A stretch of DNA of 64,000 nt. It comes from Microglena sp. YARC. Taxonomy: Eukaryota; Chlorophyta; Chlorophyceae; Chlamydomonadales; Chlamydomonadaceae. Positions within the stretch are counted from its first letter, which is position 1. Every line of letters starts with the position of its first letter. Positions 30,897 to 41,414 of the stretch are shown here, one piece after another. The notes beneath the pieces were generated by a model. The model saw nothing but the letters and a program-made list of their open reading frames with translations, did not search any database and had not been told where the DNA came from. The stretch covers positions 72,315,671 through 72,379,670 of the forward strand of contig CM039462.1 in assembly GCA_022414725.1 (NCBI GenBank), in the 5' to 3' direction. The translations under genes and the position numbers were made by a program.

Positions 30897-32659
30897 CCTA
30901 GAAAATGTGAGTTTGCTACCCCCTCCTGCACTTTTCTAGGTCATGTTATTTCTAGAGATGGAATCTGTCCTGAGATATCAAAGGTAGAAGCCATACAAGA
31001 GTGGCCCCAACCTAAATCCTTAACAGAAACCAGAAGTTTCTTAGGAATAACAGGATACTACAGAAAAATTATGCTGAGATATCTTTGCCTCTGACCAGTC
31101 TGCTGAGAAAAGAAACAAATTGGAAATCTAACTTTTGGGGAGAAGATCAAGAAAAAGCTTTCCAAGCGCTTAAAGTCGCGTTGATTTCTCAACCTATTGT
31201 GCGACCACCCAACTTTGATGCGCCGTTTGTAGTAAAGACTGATGCTTCAAACTTTGCAATTGGTGCAGTCCTTACCCAAATGCACGAAGGAAAGGAAGTA
31301 GTTATAGCTTATGAGAGCAGAAAGCTAAAGTCCCCGGAGGTCAAATATTTAGTTCATGAACGAGAGCTGCTAGCAATCGTGCATGCACTAAAAATCTGGA
31401 GACACTACCTCCTAGGCACACGATTCACCGTTGAGACGGACAACAACCCGACTAAAGAAATTCTGAAACAAGCGCATTTAAGTAACCGCCAGGCCAACTG
31501 GTTGCGCTTGCTCGCTGAATATGATTTCGAGATTGTTTACAAGGCTGGCCGTCTCAATAATGTAGCTGATGCACTCTCTAGGAGGCCAGACCTAAACCAA
31601 TGCACCTTCAATGCGGTAGTGATGCATGATAGCAAGGATTTCCTTCTCCAAGTGGAACAAGATGCAAGCGCAGATGAGGAATATATGCGTGCTTACTCTA
31701 ATGCTAAACAGAATAAACACCCTACCTTGGCCTTGAAAGGGAAACTTCTATATACAAAGAGTGGATCTCAGTTGTACATACCAGCTTCCACTTTAAGAGC
31801 TGAACTCCTTCATGATGCTCATGATAGCATCATTTCGGGTCATTTCGGAGAAGCCAAGACTTATAATAGGTTAAGAGAGCACTATTATTGGCCACGCATG
31901 AAATGCATCATAAAGGACTATATAAAGACTTGTGATGCATGCCAACGAAATAAGGCCACTAATCAAAAACCTATTGGACTTCTGAAACCACTACCCATTC
32001 CCAACCAGAACTGGTCACACGTGACTATGGACTTTATTACTAAACTACCCTTGTCCAATGGATTTGATGCTATTGCTGTATTCGTTGACAAGCTCAGCAA
32101 AATGGCACATTTTGCACCCACCAACACCACTGTTGATGCAATTGGCGCTGCACGGCTGTACTTTGATACGGTATTCAAGCATCATGGTTTAACTAAAGTC
32201 CTGATCACTGATCGTGATACTAGATTCACTAGTGAGTTTTGGGATCATTTGTTCAAGCTTTGTGGCACGAAAATGGCAATGTCCACTGCTTACCACCCTC
32301 AAACAGATGGACAAACAGAAAGACTTAATAGAATCTTAAAGGAGCTATTAAGGCCTTACATTTCTGATGGATTAGATAATTGGGACTCTAAGCTTGCTGC
32401 GGCAGAGTTTGCTTACAATAGTGCTACCCAAGAATCAACTGGATTCTCACCATTTTATCTCAACTATGGACATCAACCTGACACCCCTATGTCACTTATG
32501 GTACCCAAAGAAGAGACCAATAAAACGGTGCAGCAATTCATTGACGAACTTCAAACCAACTTGGAAGCAGCCAGAGCAAACTTACAAACTGCACAAGACC
32601 GGCAAAGCCGAGAGGCAAATAAACACCGGAGAGCCATCAATTTAAAGTTGGTGATTTAG
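30897..32659 (+). pseudogene. pol: Gypsy pol, 3' part: RT end, RNase H, integrase, frame-broken
   Basis: 30909-31075 encodes CTFLGHVISRDGICP..SFLGITGYYRK, then a small deletion (the usual FIK is missing) shifts the frame. 31085-32659 is open: RNase H FVVKTDASNFAIGAVLTQM.. and VHERELLAIVHALKIWRHYL; integrase zinc site H..H..CDACQRNK; DDE core TMDFITKLPL, ITDRDTRFTSEFW, AYHPQTDGQTERLNRILKEL. The frame ends by loss of a T near 32640 (..NLKLVI-stop instead of ..FKVGDLVLL). Confidence 0.92.
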
Positions 32660-32848
32660 TTCTTCTATCTGGCGCCAACTTGAAAATTAAGATGCCTGTC
32701 ACTTGTAGGAAGTTACAACCCCGAAGGTACGTCCTTTTAAAATCATAAAGGAAGTATCTGCAGTAGCATACAAGTTGGAACTACCCGAGTGTATGCAAAT
32801 CCACCCTGTGTTTCATGTTAGTCTACTCCAACCCTACTATCAGAGCAT
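32660..32848 (+). pseudogene. pol: Gypsy integrase C-terminal remnant
   Basis: Translated across frames it gives [20 protein letters not shown], then ..[20 protein letters not shown] and [12 protein letters not shown], the usual GPY/F-like region before a chromodomain. At least two indels (near 32640 and 32735) break it. Confidence 0.75.
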
Positions 32849-33067
32849 GTGCTTCCCAGATCGCGCTCCGATCCCCCACCACCTGTTGTGATGGACAATC
32901 AAGAATACTTCCAAATAGAGGATATCCTTGATAGGAGATGGAGTGAAAATAGGAAAGAATTCATGTACCTAATCAAATGGAAGGGTTATGATAGCTCTTG
33001 GAATTCTTGGCATTGGAGCTCTGTTCTAGAAGAACAAGAAGACGTCGGAGACATGATTAGAGCCTAG
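32849..33067 (+). CDS. Gypsy chromodomain
   Basis: ..[20 protein letters not shown] then [20 protein letters not shown] and VLEEQEDV match the chromodomain consensus (aromatic Y, KWKGY, W..W). Ends at TAG 33065-33067. In chromoviruses this integrase tail binds modified histones and directs insertion. The upstream boundary is uncertain because the integrase end is frame-broken. Confidence 0.85.
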   Translation: MLPRSRSDPPPPVVMDNQEYFQIEDILDRRWSENRKEFMYLIKWKGYDSSWNSWHWSSVLEEQEDVGDMIRA

Positions 33068-33274
33068 ACCAAGAAATATCATCGCCTAGATGGTGTCGAG
33101 GAGCAAGATATTTGGTGTGAGTTCTGTAAAGAGACAGATACATCCACACCTATGCTCCTAAGTGACAAATGCGATAGAGGCTATCATATTGGATGTTTTG
33201 ACCCTCCTATAAAACAGGTACCTAAAGGAAAATGGCTATGCCCTATATGCCGAGTAAAGAAATGGCATAAGTAG
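33068..33274 (+). CDS. PHD-like finger in frame after the chromodomain stop
   Basis: In the same frame as the chromodomain, after one TAG: IWCEFCKETDTSTPMLLSDK then CDRGYHIGCFDPP, VPKGKWLCPICR and a TAG at 33272-33274. This is the PHD pattern C..C / (C)DxC / H..C / C..C with the third Cys replaced by Ser (LLSDKCD instead of LLCDxCD). PHD fingers read histone H3 tails. It could be the natural C-terminus of the polyprotein, severed by one nonsense codon or expressed by readthrough. Confidence 0.75.
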   Translation, partial: TKKYHRLDGVEEQDIWCEFCKETDTSTPMLLSDKCDRGYHIGCFDPPIKQVPKGKWLCPICRVKKWHK

Positions 33275-33385
33275 TAAAAACAAAATGAGAAAGAATGGAT
33301 TATTAGACCATGGACGTTTAATTAGTTTTTTGTACACCACCCGAGATAATTTTGGGGGACAAAAATTTCAATTCCCCGGGGAGGA

Positions 33386-33747
33386 TGTAACAAACCGTAT
33401 AGCTTCGCCCAGACGTTGCGAAGCATAACGTTGTTGAGATAACAGACTACGTAAGCTTCGCCCAGACGTTGCGAAGCATAACGCTATCTGACGACAGCCT
33501 GGAACCTTCGACTGTCGTATTCATCTGATGTGTTGCTGACAGTGTCGCAGACCAACTGTCGCGTTCCGTGTTCTGCAGCGTAAACCCTAGAACCCTAAGT
33601 TCTAGAACCTTCGTCGGCACTATAAATAGCGCCGCGCGCTGCGTCTGTAACAACAATAATTATCCAAACAACAATCTTTCTTCGAGTCCAATGAATCGTC
33701 AGAGCTAAAGCGACCTACTGGTCAGTGCAAACCTTAGCACCGTTACA
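33386..33747 (+). repeat. Gypsy 3' LTR
   Basis: Two visible differences from the 5' LTR. Followed by the GTCAG duplication and then by host R1-type sequence (33755-33850). 33275-33385 is 3' untranslated sequence ending in the purine tract. Confidence 0.93.
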
Positions 33748-33862
33748 GTCAGCTCCATCGTTGCCATCTTTCGTTGCGTTGCCAACACACTCCGCCAATT
33801 TTCCGCGTCGCTTGCGACATTGTATAGGACTTGCTTGTTTCATTCGGGTTTCGATGTTTATT

Positions 33863-36335
33863 ATGTATGTTACAAGGCGGGGGTAGCAAAACAGGCTATA
33901 GGGACTTACCTATTTTCGGAAAGTGGAATAATAGATCATTTTTGAGTTATGGACTGTCAGGAATTCAGGAGTGTTGGACAGTAGTGACTATGTCCTTCGT
34001 GTCTAGCAACAACGTGCTTCCCTGTGACACAGAGCTACGTGTATGTTGACTCAGATACCTACGAGTATAGGTAGACTCGTTGTCCTCTATGTAACACCTT
34101 ACATCAGAGCACCTTTGACCGCCTCACCATTGCTGGTTTGCTCTGTCTCCACCTTGTCTCCCGGTCCCTGTCTCAACCCTCTAATCAGGAGGAGAAGGAT
34201 CATCAAGCGTCACAACGACCCAAGTATCACGTGGATAACGACTTCCAGGAATCAAACGCAACCTTGCAACCTGGTTACCACGCATCAAACAGCTGGTCTA
34301 CATAACCACCACAATCGGAACTTAAATTCGACTTTGGGCGCAGTCGACCCACGCTGATGCTGATGCTGATGATGCGCTAATGCTGATGCTGGTGCTGGTG
34401 CTGACGACCCACGCGCTGGCGACCCACGCTGACGACCCTCTGACCCACGCTGTGGCACCGCCTCGGAAACCGGTATGTACCCGTATGTACCCCCAGATCC
34501 CTCTGCCCCAGATCGCCCCGGATGGTCCCTGGTCGATCCCGATCGGCGATCGCCGATCGCCCGATCTGCCAGGCAAGGCCGGCAAGGCCGGGGTGGGGGT
34601 AGCTAGGGCCAGATCGAGTTCCGCGTTTTGGCATGTCTCTAAACCGGTTTTGACCCACTCGGGCCGGCGATGTTTTCCGGCATATCGTCAGTTGACAACC
34701 TCGTGGTGAGGTTTCGTTAAAAACATCACTGACCCGAGTGGGTCAAAACGTCTAAATATTGGCCTCAACATGGCTAAAAAGGCCGAAAATAAATAAATTA
34801 AGTTACTATTTTTACACTTTTTCCGAGCCAATATTTTACTCGAATTTAAACACAGGTTACCAAAATGTTTAATCCTGGCAAGAAATTTGAAAGGTCCGTA
34901 TTTGGAATACAAACTAGAAAAGGCAGATGTGGTATATTTGGGCCCAAAACAGCCGTTAATGTGCTCGAATATCATGTTTGAGGAGTCTTATTTAAGTTGG
35001 ACGGCCAGCACGGCCAGCACGGCCAGCACGGCCAGCACGCGCAGCAGGACCTCCTCCAAATTTACGGTACTCGGAACTCGGAAAGAGGAAAAACTCGGAA
35101 GAACTCGGAAGAACTCGGAAAGAGAATTGCGAATCATGCTAGATCGAAGTTAGATAATCTAACTGTCAAAAGCTCTAGTTGTTTGCTTCCCATGCGAGTG
35201 AACAAGTGAAAGAAGCCGTAAGAACCCCTTCCTCCCCCCCCCCCCCTCCCCCCCCTCCGCCCTATGGGGATGCCCCGGTCTTTAGACGATCCTGCTGAGC
35301 TGATGGCGTCAGGCCTTCGGCTTGCACCATAGGCGAAAAAGTATCCTTAAACGCGAGTGAATCATGAACCTCCTCTGCGTTTTGTGTGGCCAGGTCGTGG
35401 ATCCTGCATCCTGCATCCTGCAGGACAAGCGTGCGTATTGCAAGGCCTGCTACGATGACCTTGCCAGCGATCACGAGGCCTGCTACGATAACCTTGCCAG
35501 CCATCACGGCGTTGCTTTGCAGGACCCCCATTTAGCTAGCGCCTGTAGACCCCCATCCAGCTTGTGTCGGGGACCTTCTGTTGCGCGCTCCCTCGACCTC
35601 GACCCCTTTTCTGTTGAGGGGGTCAGCCACAGGACTCCAGGCGAGGGAGGAGATACTCCCTCTCCGCACGGCGTGCATCAGACCAAGCCAGCTCCTAACG
35701 ACCTGTCTTGGTCCCACCCCAATGCCCAGCCCTGTACAGCACACATGCAAGCATGCTCTGCTGCGCTTCCCCCGGGGACATGGCACAAGCTGAGTTGCTC
35801 CTCAGCCAAGGAGTCAACAGCTCTTAATCAGAAGCTGCTGTCTGCGGAGGTAGGGGGAAGCTAGGCCCAACTTCCACTAAAACCCACCAAGACCCTAAAC
35901 CCCCAAACCCTACACCCTAAACCCTACAAACACCTAACCTTCAACCATAGAATGAAAACCTAAACCCTGAATTCTACCCCTGAACCCTAACCCCCTAACC
36001 CCCCTTACTTAAGTGGGGGCTAAGTGAAGTGGGGGCTACCTTCCCCCCACCGTCCGCACAGAGTGCTGACAATGTCAACCACATGCACCTCATGATCGTC
36101 GCACAATTGTCCCACAACCGTCCCACGATGACCCCCCCATACGCGCAGAGTAATGAAGATTTCTACGAGGTGCACCTCCTAATGAGCCGACCGCCTTTAG
36201 GAGCAGGAGGAGGAGTTGGGGTGGACTTGAGCCAGACCCCAAGCCAGGGGAAGATGACAGTATCAGAGCTGAGATGTGCTCAGCAGAAGTCGTCTGCGTA
36301 CTTCGAGCTATGCTTCCCCCTCAGGTGAGACTTAG
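33863..36335 (+). mobile_element. Repeated 2.5 kb element with LIM-like ORF, copy 2
   Basis: Inverted relative of 1905-4460, with the same order of landmarks. Diverged inside: extra (cggccagcacggccagcacg) repeats at 35000-35040 and C-rich tracts at 35227-35260. 34100-35220 has no credible gene, only low-complexity ORFs (tgatgctgatgctg repeats near 34355-34400). Confidence 0.6.
35364..35864 (+). CDS. LIM-like half-finger ORF, second copy, 166 aa
   Basis: MNLLCVLCGQVVDPASCILQ followed by a finger with C5, C8, C26 (His in copy 1) and C29, then an added HEACYDNLAS repeat that re-creates an H-x2-C pair. Shorter than copy 1 because a Pro-rich middle is missing, while both end in ..LNQ.LLSA.V.GS. 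Same start codon, same N-terminus and same C-terminus in both copies argue for a genuine coding unit. Confidence 0.45.
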   Translation: MNLLCVLCGQVVDPASCILQDKRAYCKACYDDLASDHEACYDNLASHHGVALQDPHLASACRPPSSLCRGPSVARSLDLDPFSVEGVSHRTPGEGGDTPSPHGVHQTKPAPNDLSWSHPNAQPCTAHMQACSAALPPGTWHKLSCSSAKESTALNQKLLSAEVGGS

Positions 36336-36341
36336 AAACAA

Positions 36342-36383
36342 AATGTTCAATATATATATATATATATATATATATTGAACATG
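36342..36383. repeat. (TA)n palindrome flanked by TGTTCAA/TTGAACA
   Basis: atgttcaa-(ta)n-ttgaacat is self-complementary across its whole length. A second (TA)n with the same right flank (ttgaacatggt) lies at 36537-36574. 36384-36599 is otherwise unremarkable. Confidence 0.8.
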
Positions 36384-36599
36384 GTTATGTCTAACCGTAG
36401 GCTCCATTAGTTGGCTGAGCTCCCCATGTGAGAGTTATACAAAAAATGTATATAATGACATAACCATTAAACATATTGTATATAACACTGTATAACCCGT
36501 ACAGGCTTATTACTATTACTTGTTACTACGGTCAGACATATATATATATATATGTATATATATATATTGAACATGGTACTGTCTGACCGTAGCCTCATT

Positions 36600-37185
36600 G
36601 TTTTGGCAGAGCCCTCCCGTCCGGGGGGCAAGAGCCCCCAGATTCACCCTGTTGTCCGTCTGTGCGTCTGTCCACCGACGACCGAGACAACACTCTCCGC
36701 CAATTTACCGGGTCGGTTGCGACGCTGCTTAGGACTTGTTTGTTCACAACAACAATATCCCCGGTATACTCAAGACATACTTTTTATTTTCAGCTACGAG
36801 CAGTAGCTTCTACACAGCTCCTCTGGCTGGCTATCCAGCCAAATCTCAAGCAGCCTAGCGTGTCTGGAAGCTGACAGAATCCACTGTCCAGAACTGTCAA
36901 AATATTGGGGCTTAGCCCAGTGGCTGGCTCAGGTAGCTGCCTAGAAGCTGCTGCTCGCAGCTGAAGATAAAACAAACTATGGGTACGCTCACCAGGTGAT
37001 GTGATGTCTACCTAGAGCTCTTCTTTCCTATCAGGTGATACTTTGGTGCACGGTCGGATTTGGTGTCTTTCAACTTTGGGCTCCTGGCCGGCCCGGGGTG
37101 TTTCGGGGCGGGGCGTGGGAGTCTCAGGGTTGTGGAAGGTTTGGCCAAAACGGGGTCCCAGGTAGTGATCGCTACTGGTGGGGGA
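36600..37185 (+). repeat. Dispersed repeat R1 copy
   Basis: Matches 60-735 inverted: gagccccc start, 'gttgtccgtctgtgcgt', 'ctccgccaatttaccgggtcg', 'gggctcctggcc' and 'gatcgctactgg' near the end. An internal segment (36780-37020) replaces part of the usual sequence. Confidence 0.55.
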
Positions 37186-37478
37186 AAAGAGCTCTGATGA
37201 GAAGTCTACCTAGAGCTCTTATGACCTCTCAGGTGAGACTTTGGTGCATGTGTGCTTGAACCAGGGTCATTCCATTTGTCTCTATAGTTCAGTCCAGACA
37301 AGTATTATTTTTGCTTCACCTGCGTCACCAGTTCCTATCTGCGGTGTAGGATGCGGGACAGTGGTACATTGCGCACCTAACGCACCTAACGCTTGCAGCC
37401 AGCAGCTCATGCAGTCCACTGTGCACCCAGCTCCCATGCAGTCCATTGTGCACAGGGATAAGCACACATGCACCACAG

Positions 37479-37558
37479 TTCCCTCTGTCAACTTTATTGA
37501 CAAGGCAGAGAAGGTGTTCCTGAGTGACACGAAGAAGCTGAGGGAGTTTGGCAGCCAG
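37479..37558 (+). CDS. Candidate exon, plus strand
   Basis: Acceptor 'gcaccacag' at 37478, then an 80-nt coding stretch reading PSVNFIDKAEKVFLSDTKKL then REFGSQ, and a GT donor at 37559 (cag/gtgcgc, weak). The composition looks like normal soluble protein, unlike the neighbouring repeat ORFs. It ends in phase 0 and could join the candidate exon at 40887. No family recognised. Confidence 0.3.
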
Positions 37559-37639
37559 GTGCGCTAAGTAGGGTATGATAAGGAGTCACTAGGGTGCATA
37601 GCACGCACACATACATACATGCAGGGTCAAGCACACAAC

Positions 37640-39229
37640 TATGTATAATAACATTATATATGTCAAACATAATCATGACTATATTATGCGTCAAACATGG
37701 TTACAATTAATAGATTATACATCAAACATGGTTATAATTAATATGTTATATACTAAACATGGTTATAATGTATATATTTTTATATCAAACATAGTTATAA
37801 TGAATATATTAAAAAATTGAAAATTCGAACATCCAAGTAAGTCACACTGCCAGGGACAGTTGACCCTACTAAGGACGTGGTGTTATCGACACCATGAATA
37901 TGTTATATATCAAACATGGTTATAATGAATAGATTGTATATCAAACATAGTTATAATGAATATATTATATATCAAACATGGTTACAATTAATAAATCATA
38001 TATCAAACATGGTTATATAAATACATTATAAATCAAACATGGTTATAATGAATATATTATATATCAAACAGGGTTATAATTAATAGATTATATATCGAAC
38101 AGGGTTATAATGAATATATTATAAATCAAACATGGTTATTATGAATATATTATATATCAAACATGGTTATAATGAATACATTACATATCAAACATGGTTA
38201 TAATTAATATATTATATATCAAACATGGTTATAATTAATATATTATATATCAAACAGGGTTATAATGAATATATTATACATCAAACAGGGCTATAATGAA
38301 TATATTTTATATCAAACAGGGTTTTAATGAATATATTATATATCAAACAGGGCTATAATGAATATATTATATATCAAACAGGGTTATAATGAATATATTA
38401 TATATCAAACATGGTTCTAATGAATATTTTATATATCAAACAAGGTCATAATGGAGATCTTATAAATCAAACATGGTTATAATGAATAAATTTTAAGTCA
38501 AACATGGTTATAATGAATATATTATATATCAAACAGGGTTATAATGGATATATTATACATCAAACATGGTTATTATGAATACATTATATATCAAACAGGG
38601 TTATAATGAATATATTATATATCAAACATGGTTACAATTAATAAATCATATATCAAACATGGTTATAATTAATAGATTGTTTATCAAACATGGTTATAAT
38701 GAATATATTATATATCAAACATGGTGATAATGAATATATTATATATCAAACATGGTTATAATGAATATATTATATATCAAACAGGGCTATAATGAATATA
38801 TTATATATCAATCATGGTTATAATGAATATATTATATATCAAACAGGGTTATAATGAATATATTATATATCAAACAGGGTTATAATGGATATATTATATA
38901 TCAAACATGGTTATAATGAATATATTATATATCAAACATGGTTATAATGAATACATTACATATCAAACATGGTTATAATGAATATATCATATTTATCAAA
39001 CATGGTTATAATGAATATATTATAAATCAAACAGGGTTATAATGAATATATTATACATCAAACAGGGCTATAATGAATATATTATATACAAAACAGCGTT
39101 ATAATGAATATATTATATATCAAACAGGGTTATAATGAACATATTATATATCAAACAGGGTTATAATGAATATATTATATATCAAACATGGTTATAATGA
39201 ATATATTATATATCAAACAGGGTTGGATC
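37640..39229. repeat. Large AT-rich minisatellite, about 30-bp unit, around 50 copies
   Basis: Units read 'tatatatcaaacatggtta' + 'taatgaatatatta', with alternating variants (catgg/caggg). A 60-bp non-repeat patch interrupts it near 37815-37895. The inverted short form is at 985-1365. Confidence 0.95.
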
Positions 39230-39296
39230 TAACTGTAGCCTCCCAAATGTTGTACACAATAGCTGTATCTCATATGGACTCATGAGTAGGGAACGG

Positions 39297-40197
39297 AAAA
39301 TAATATAACTGTTTGAAAAACTAATATTAACTATCTCCACTGTTGCTTAAGTCCAAATACGCCCTAAGTTGGTACAAGATTGTGGTACAGAGCCGTACAG
39401 GCCCCAAAATGCTCGGAATCGAATTCTGTCTGGCCCACCTTTCGCACAATTGTGTCAGCTATGCGCACATGTATTTCCGGTCCGCATTCGCATGCGGTCG
39501 CGAGCAGCCTTGTACGGAAGGCCGGTGGCAGTACATCAGATGTGCGATAAATTGTGGTACAAATCCAGATTGCGAGGAAATTTCAAAAACAAAAAAGTTA
39601 GTCTTTGTGCTACGAAGCAAATCTTAGACCCCAAATGAAACAATTCAGCTTGTGCAGCGTTGTACCACACTTGGGGCACCCACAATATGTAAATAATCAG
39701 TATTTTTGGGGTCCATATTCACCCGTAGTGCCCACGTACTGCCATCCAAAACCTGATGTAACAATTACTTATGAGGAAAGATGTGCACAATAGGGCTACC
39801 TACTTTTATTTTACGAAAACTTGTTTTTGATAGCGATAGGCTCCGTTCCACGTCTACGTAAAATCTGTACCGACTTATGGAGCCACATAGTGAAAACAAT
39901 CACATGTTTTGCTTTGCCTGCTTCCCACAACCTGAGAGGACCCAACTCTGAGTATTTATATGTTGAACTGATGTGGTTAGGTAACTTATTAGCAAAAAAA
40001 AGTTGTCTTTAGACTTGAGGTAGTAGGTGAAAAACATCCTAACCACTCAGGGTCGGACTTAGGCACCAGTGGAGATAATGTTATTATCGTGTCACAATGA
40101 TATTAGTTTTTCAAATATATTCAAAAATCTGGTGAGGCGGCTCGTCCGACTATAATATGATTTATTCACTAATATTATATAACATAGCCGAACCCTA
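39297..40197. mobile_element. AGGGAACGG MITE (TAATATTAG subfamily) interrupted by a TIR element
   Basis: Starts TAGGGAACGGaaaataat and ends ..gccgaacccta, related to 55885-56046 (..gtttttcaaat.., ggctcgtccgac). Its middle is interrupted by 39332-40077. Flanked by TA. Confidence 0.65.
39332..40077. mobile_element. TATCTCC-family TIR element, short copy
   Basis: TATCTCCACTGTTGCTTAAG at the left and, inverted, TATCTCCACTGGTGCCTAAG at the right. Interior matches 6096-7887 inverted but lacks the nested 6161-6923 insert. It is nested in the MITE at 39297-40197. No transposase. Confidence 0.75.
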
Positions 40198-40324
40198 CTC
40201 ATGAGTAGGGATAAAAAAAGCTGTCATAGACAGGCCATACTTATGGACCAAGTGGCATTCGAGGACTTAGGGTGGAATATTAACGCTCATTGGCGACTGT
40301 CAAGTCCTGTCATTTATCCATGAT

Positions 40325-40511
40325 TAGGTACCGGCATATCATATGATTTTACCAAAGGCAAGTGTAGTATCGTATGATATCATACAAACCGCATCTTATG
40401 ATATCGTATATAAATCAGTATAAATGGTAAATTTAGCCTAGCCAGACTGCCGGCATCATATGATATCCTATGATGGCATGATATCATATGATATCATATT
40501 GCCGTTCCCTA
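40325..40511 (-). mobile_element. AGGGAACGG MITE (ATGATATCAT subfamily)
   Basis: TAGGTACCGGCATATCATAT at the left; ATATTGCCGTTCCCTA at the right. Core 'catcatatgatatc' and 'gccagactgccggcat' match 738-925 and 58103-58247. Confidence 0.65.
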
Positions 40512-40534
40512 CGCATGAGTTGATGAGATGAAGA

Positions 40535-40875
40535 GCTTTTTTGGGCGGTGCCCCCCCCCCCCCCCCCTCTGGGAGGCACGAGCCCCCAGGGACACCCCGT
40601 TGTCTGTTTGCTTGTGCGTGCGACCACAGGAAGCCTGCCACTTAAGCCAACTGTCTCGTAACTAACTGGCTTCAGTCCGCTCAATTCCGTTTCCACATGT
40701 CGCCTTGATAACACTCTCAGCCAATATTACGCGTCGCTTGTGCCGCCGCCTAGGACTTGCTCGTTTCAGAAAGGGAGTCTTGTAGCAGCGATCAGGGATT
40801 CGATGTCTTTCAAGGTTGGGCTCCTGGCTGGCCCAGGGGATTCGGGGGGCTGGGCGGGGCCGCTGAGCTTTGTGC
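40535..40875 (+). repeat. Dispersed repeat R1 copy with C17 tract
   Basis: C run at 40551-40567, then 'caccccgttgtctgtttg', 'aagccaactgtctcgtaact', 'cagccaatattacgcgtcg', 'ggttgggctcctggctggc'. Same order as the other R1 copies. Confidence 0.6.
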
Positions 40876-40886
40876 CAGTCTGCCAG

Positions 40887-40958
40887 GTAGTTGCGGGAGT
40901 TGGGGGGCCCCTCCAGCTGAAGGAGCATACCAGTGACCTCTATCAGAGGGCCCTCTGA
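40887..40958 (+). CDS. Candidate terminal exon, plus strand
   Basis: After an acceptor-like 'tctgccag' it reads VVAGVGGPLQLKEHTSDLYQ-RAL and TGA, phase 0. Phase agrees with the donor at 37558. Short and unrecognised; it may be chance coding in R1-adjacent sequence. Confidence 0.25.
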   Translation, partial: VVAGVGGPLQLKEHTSDLYQRAL

Positions 40959-41383
40959 CCTCCACCAATCATTCCAAAACTCCTGATCCCAACTTCTGAC
41001 ACCATCGCGAGCAACTCTGCAAGGTCACTGTTTCTGGAAAAAGTTGATCTTAAGTGCGTTGACTTGAGTTGTGTCTCATACCTTGTCCCACATATCTACC
41101 TACTCTATCTATCTACATCATGGACCATGCCGGGGAGTCAATCGCACAAATAACTATGATTCTATTATGGTATTCTCTAATACCGTACCCGGATATTGTG
41201 CTCTAACGCCGTACGATAGGTATATGCTTCAATTGACAAGGTACATGGACCTCCTATATAGGGGTCATACAGTTAGTCCATGTGCTATGCAGGGGGGACG
41301 TATATGCTTTAAGTGATGAATTACGTGGACTAACTTCACGTGGATGAAAACAAATAATTGTGTGTCTTTTGGTGGTGGTGGTG

Positions 41384-41414
<31 letters not shown>

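Larger units (their letters stand above)
27029..33747 (+). mobile_element. Gypsy (Ty3) chromodomain retrotransposon, 6.7 kb
   Basis: LTRs 27029-27390 and 33386-33747, both 362 bp, TGTAAC..GTTACA, flanked by the 5-bp duplication GTCAG (27024-27028 and 33748-33752). I see two differences between LTRs (gtta/gcta and gtcac/gtaac), so the insertion is young. Order: ORF1, gag with CCHC knuckle, -1 frameshift signal, protease-RT-RNase H-integrase, chromodomain, PHD-like finger. The RT is split by a SINE and pol has several small indels. A purine tract 'ggggagga' (33378-33385) precedes the 3' LTR. Confidence 0.95.

Noticed and set aside
15968..33067. Reassigned TAG codon (sense codon in this organism)
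   Set aside because: TAG follows gag in both Copia elements and separates the Gypsy chromodomain and PHD-like finger, but TAG also ends Gypsy gag and ORF1 and the PHD-like ORF at natural ends, so reassignment is not supported.
27029..33747. Endogenous virus with an env gene
   Set aside because: No signal peptide or transmembrane ORF follows pol; the extra 3' coding is a chromodomain and a PHD-like finger.
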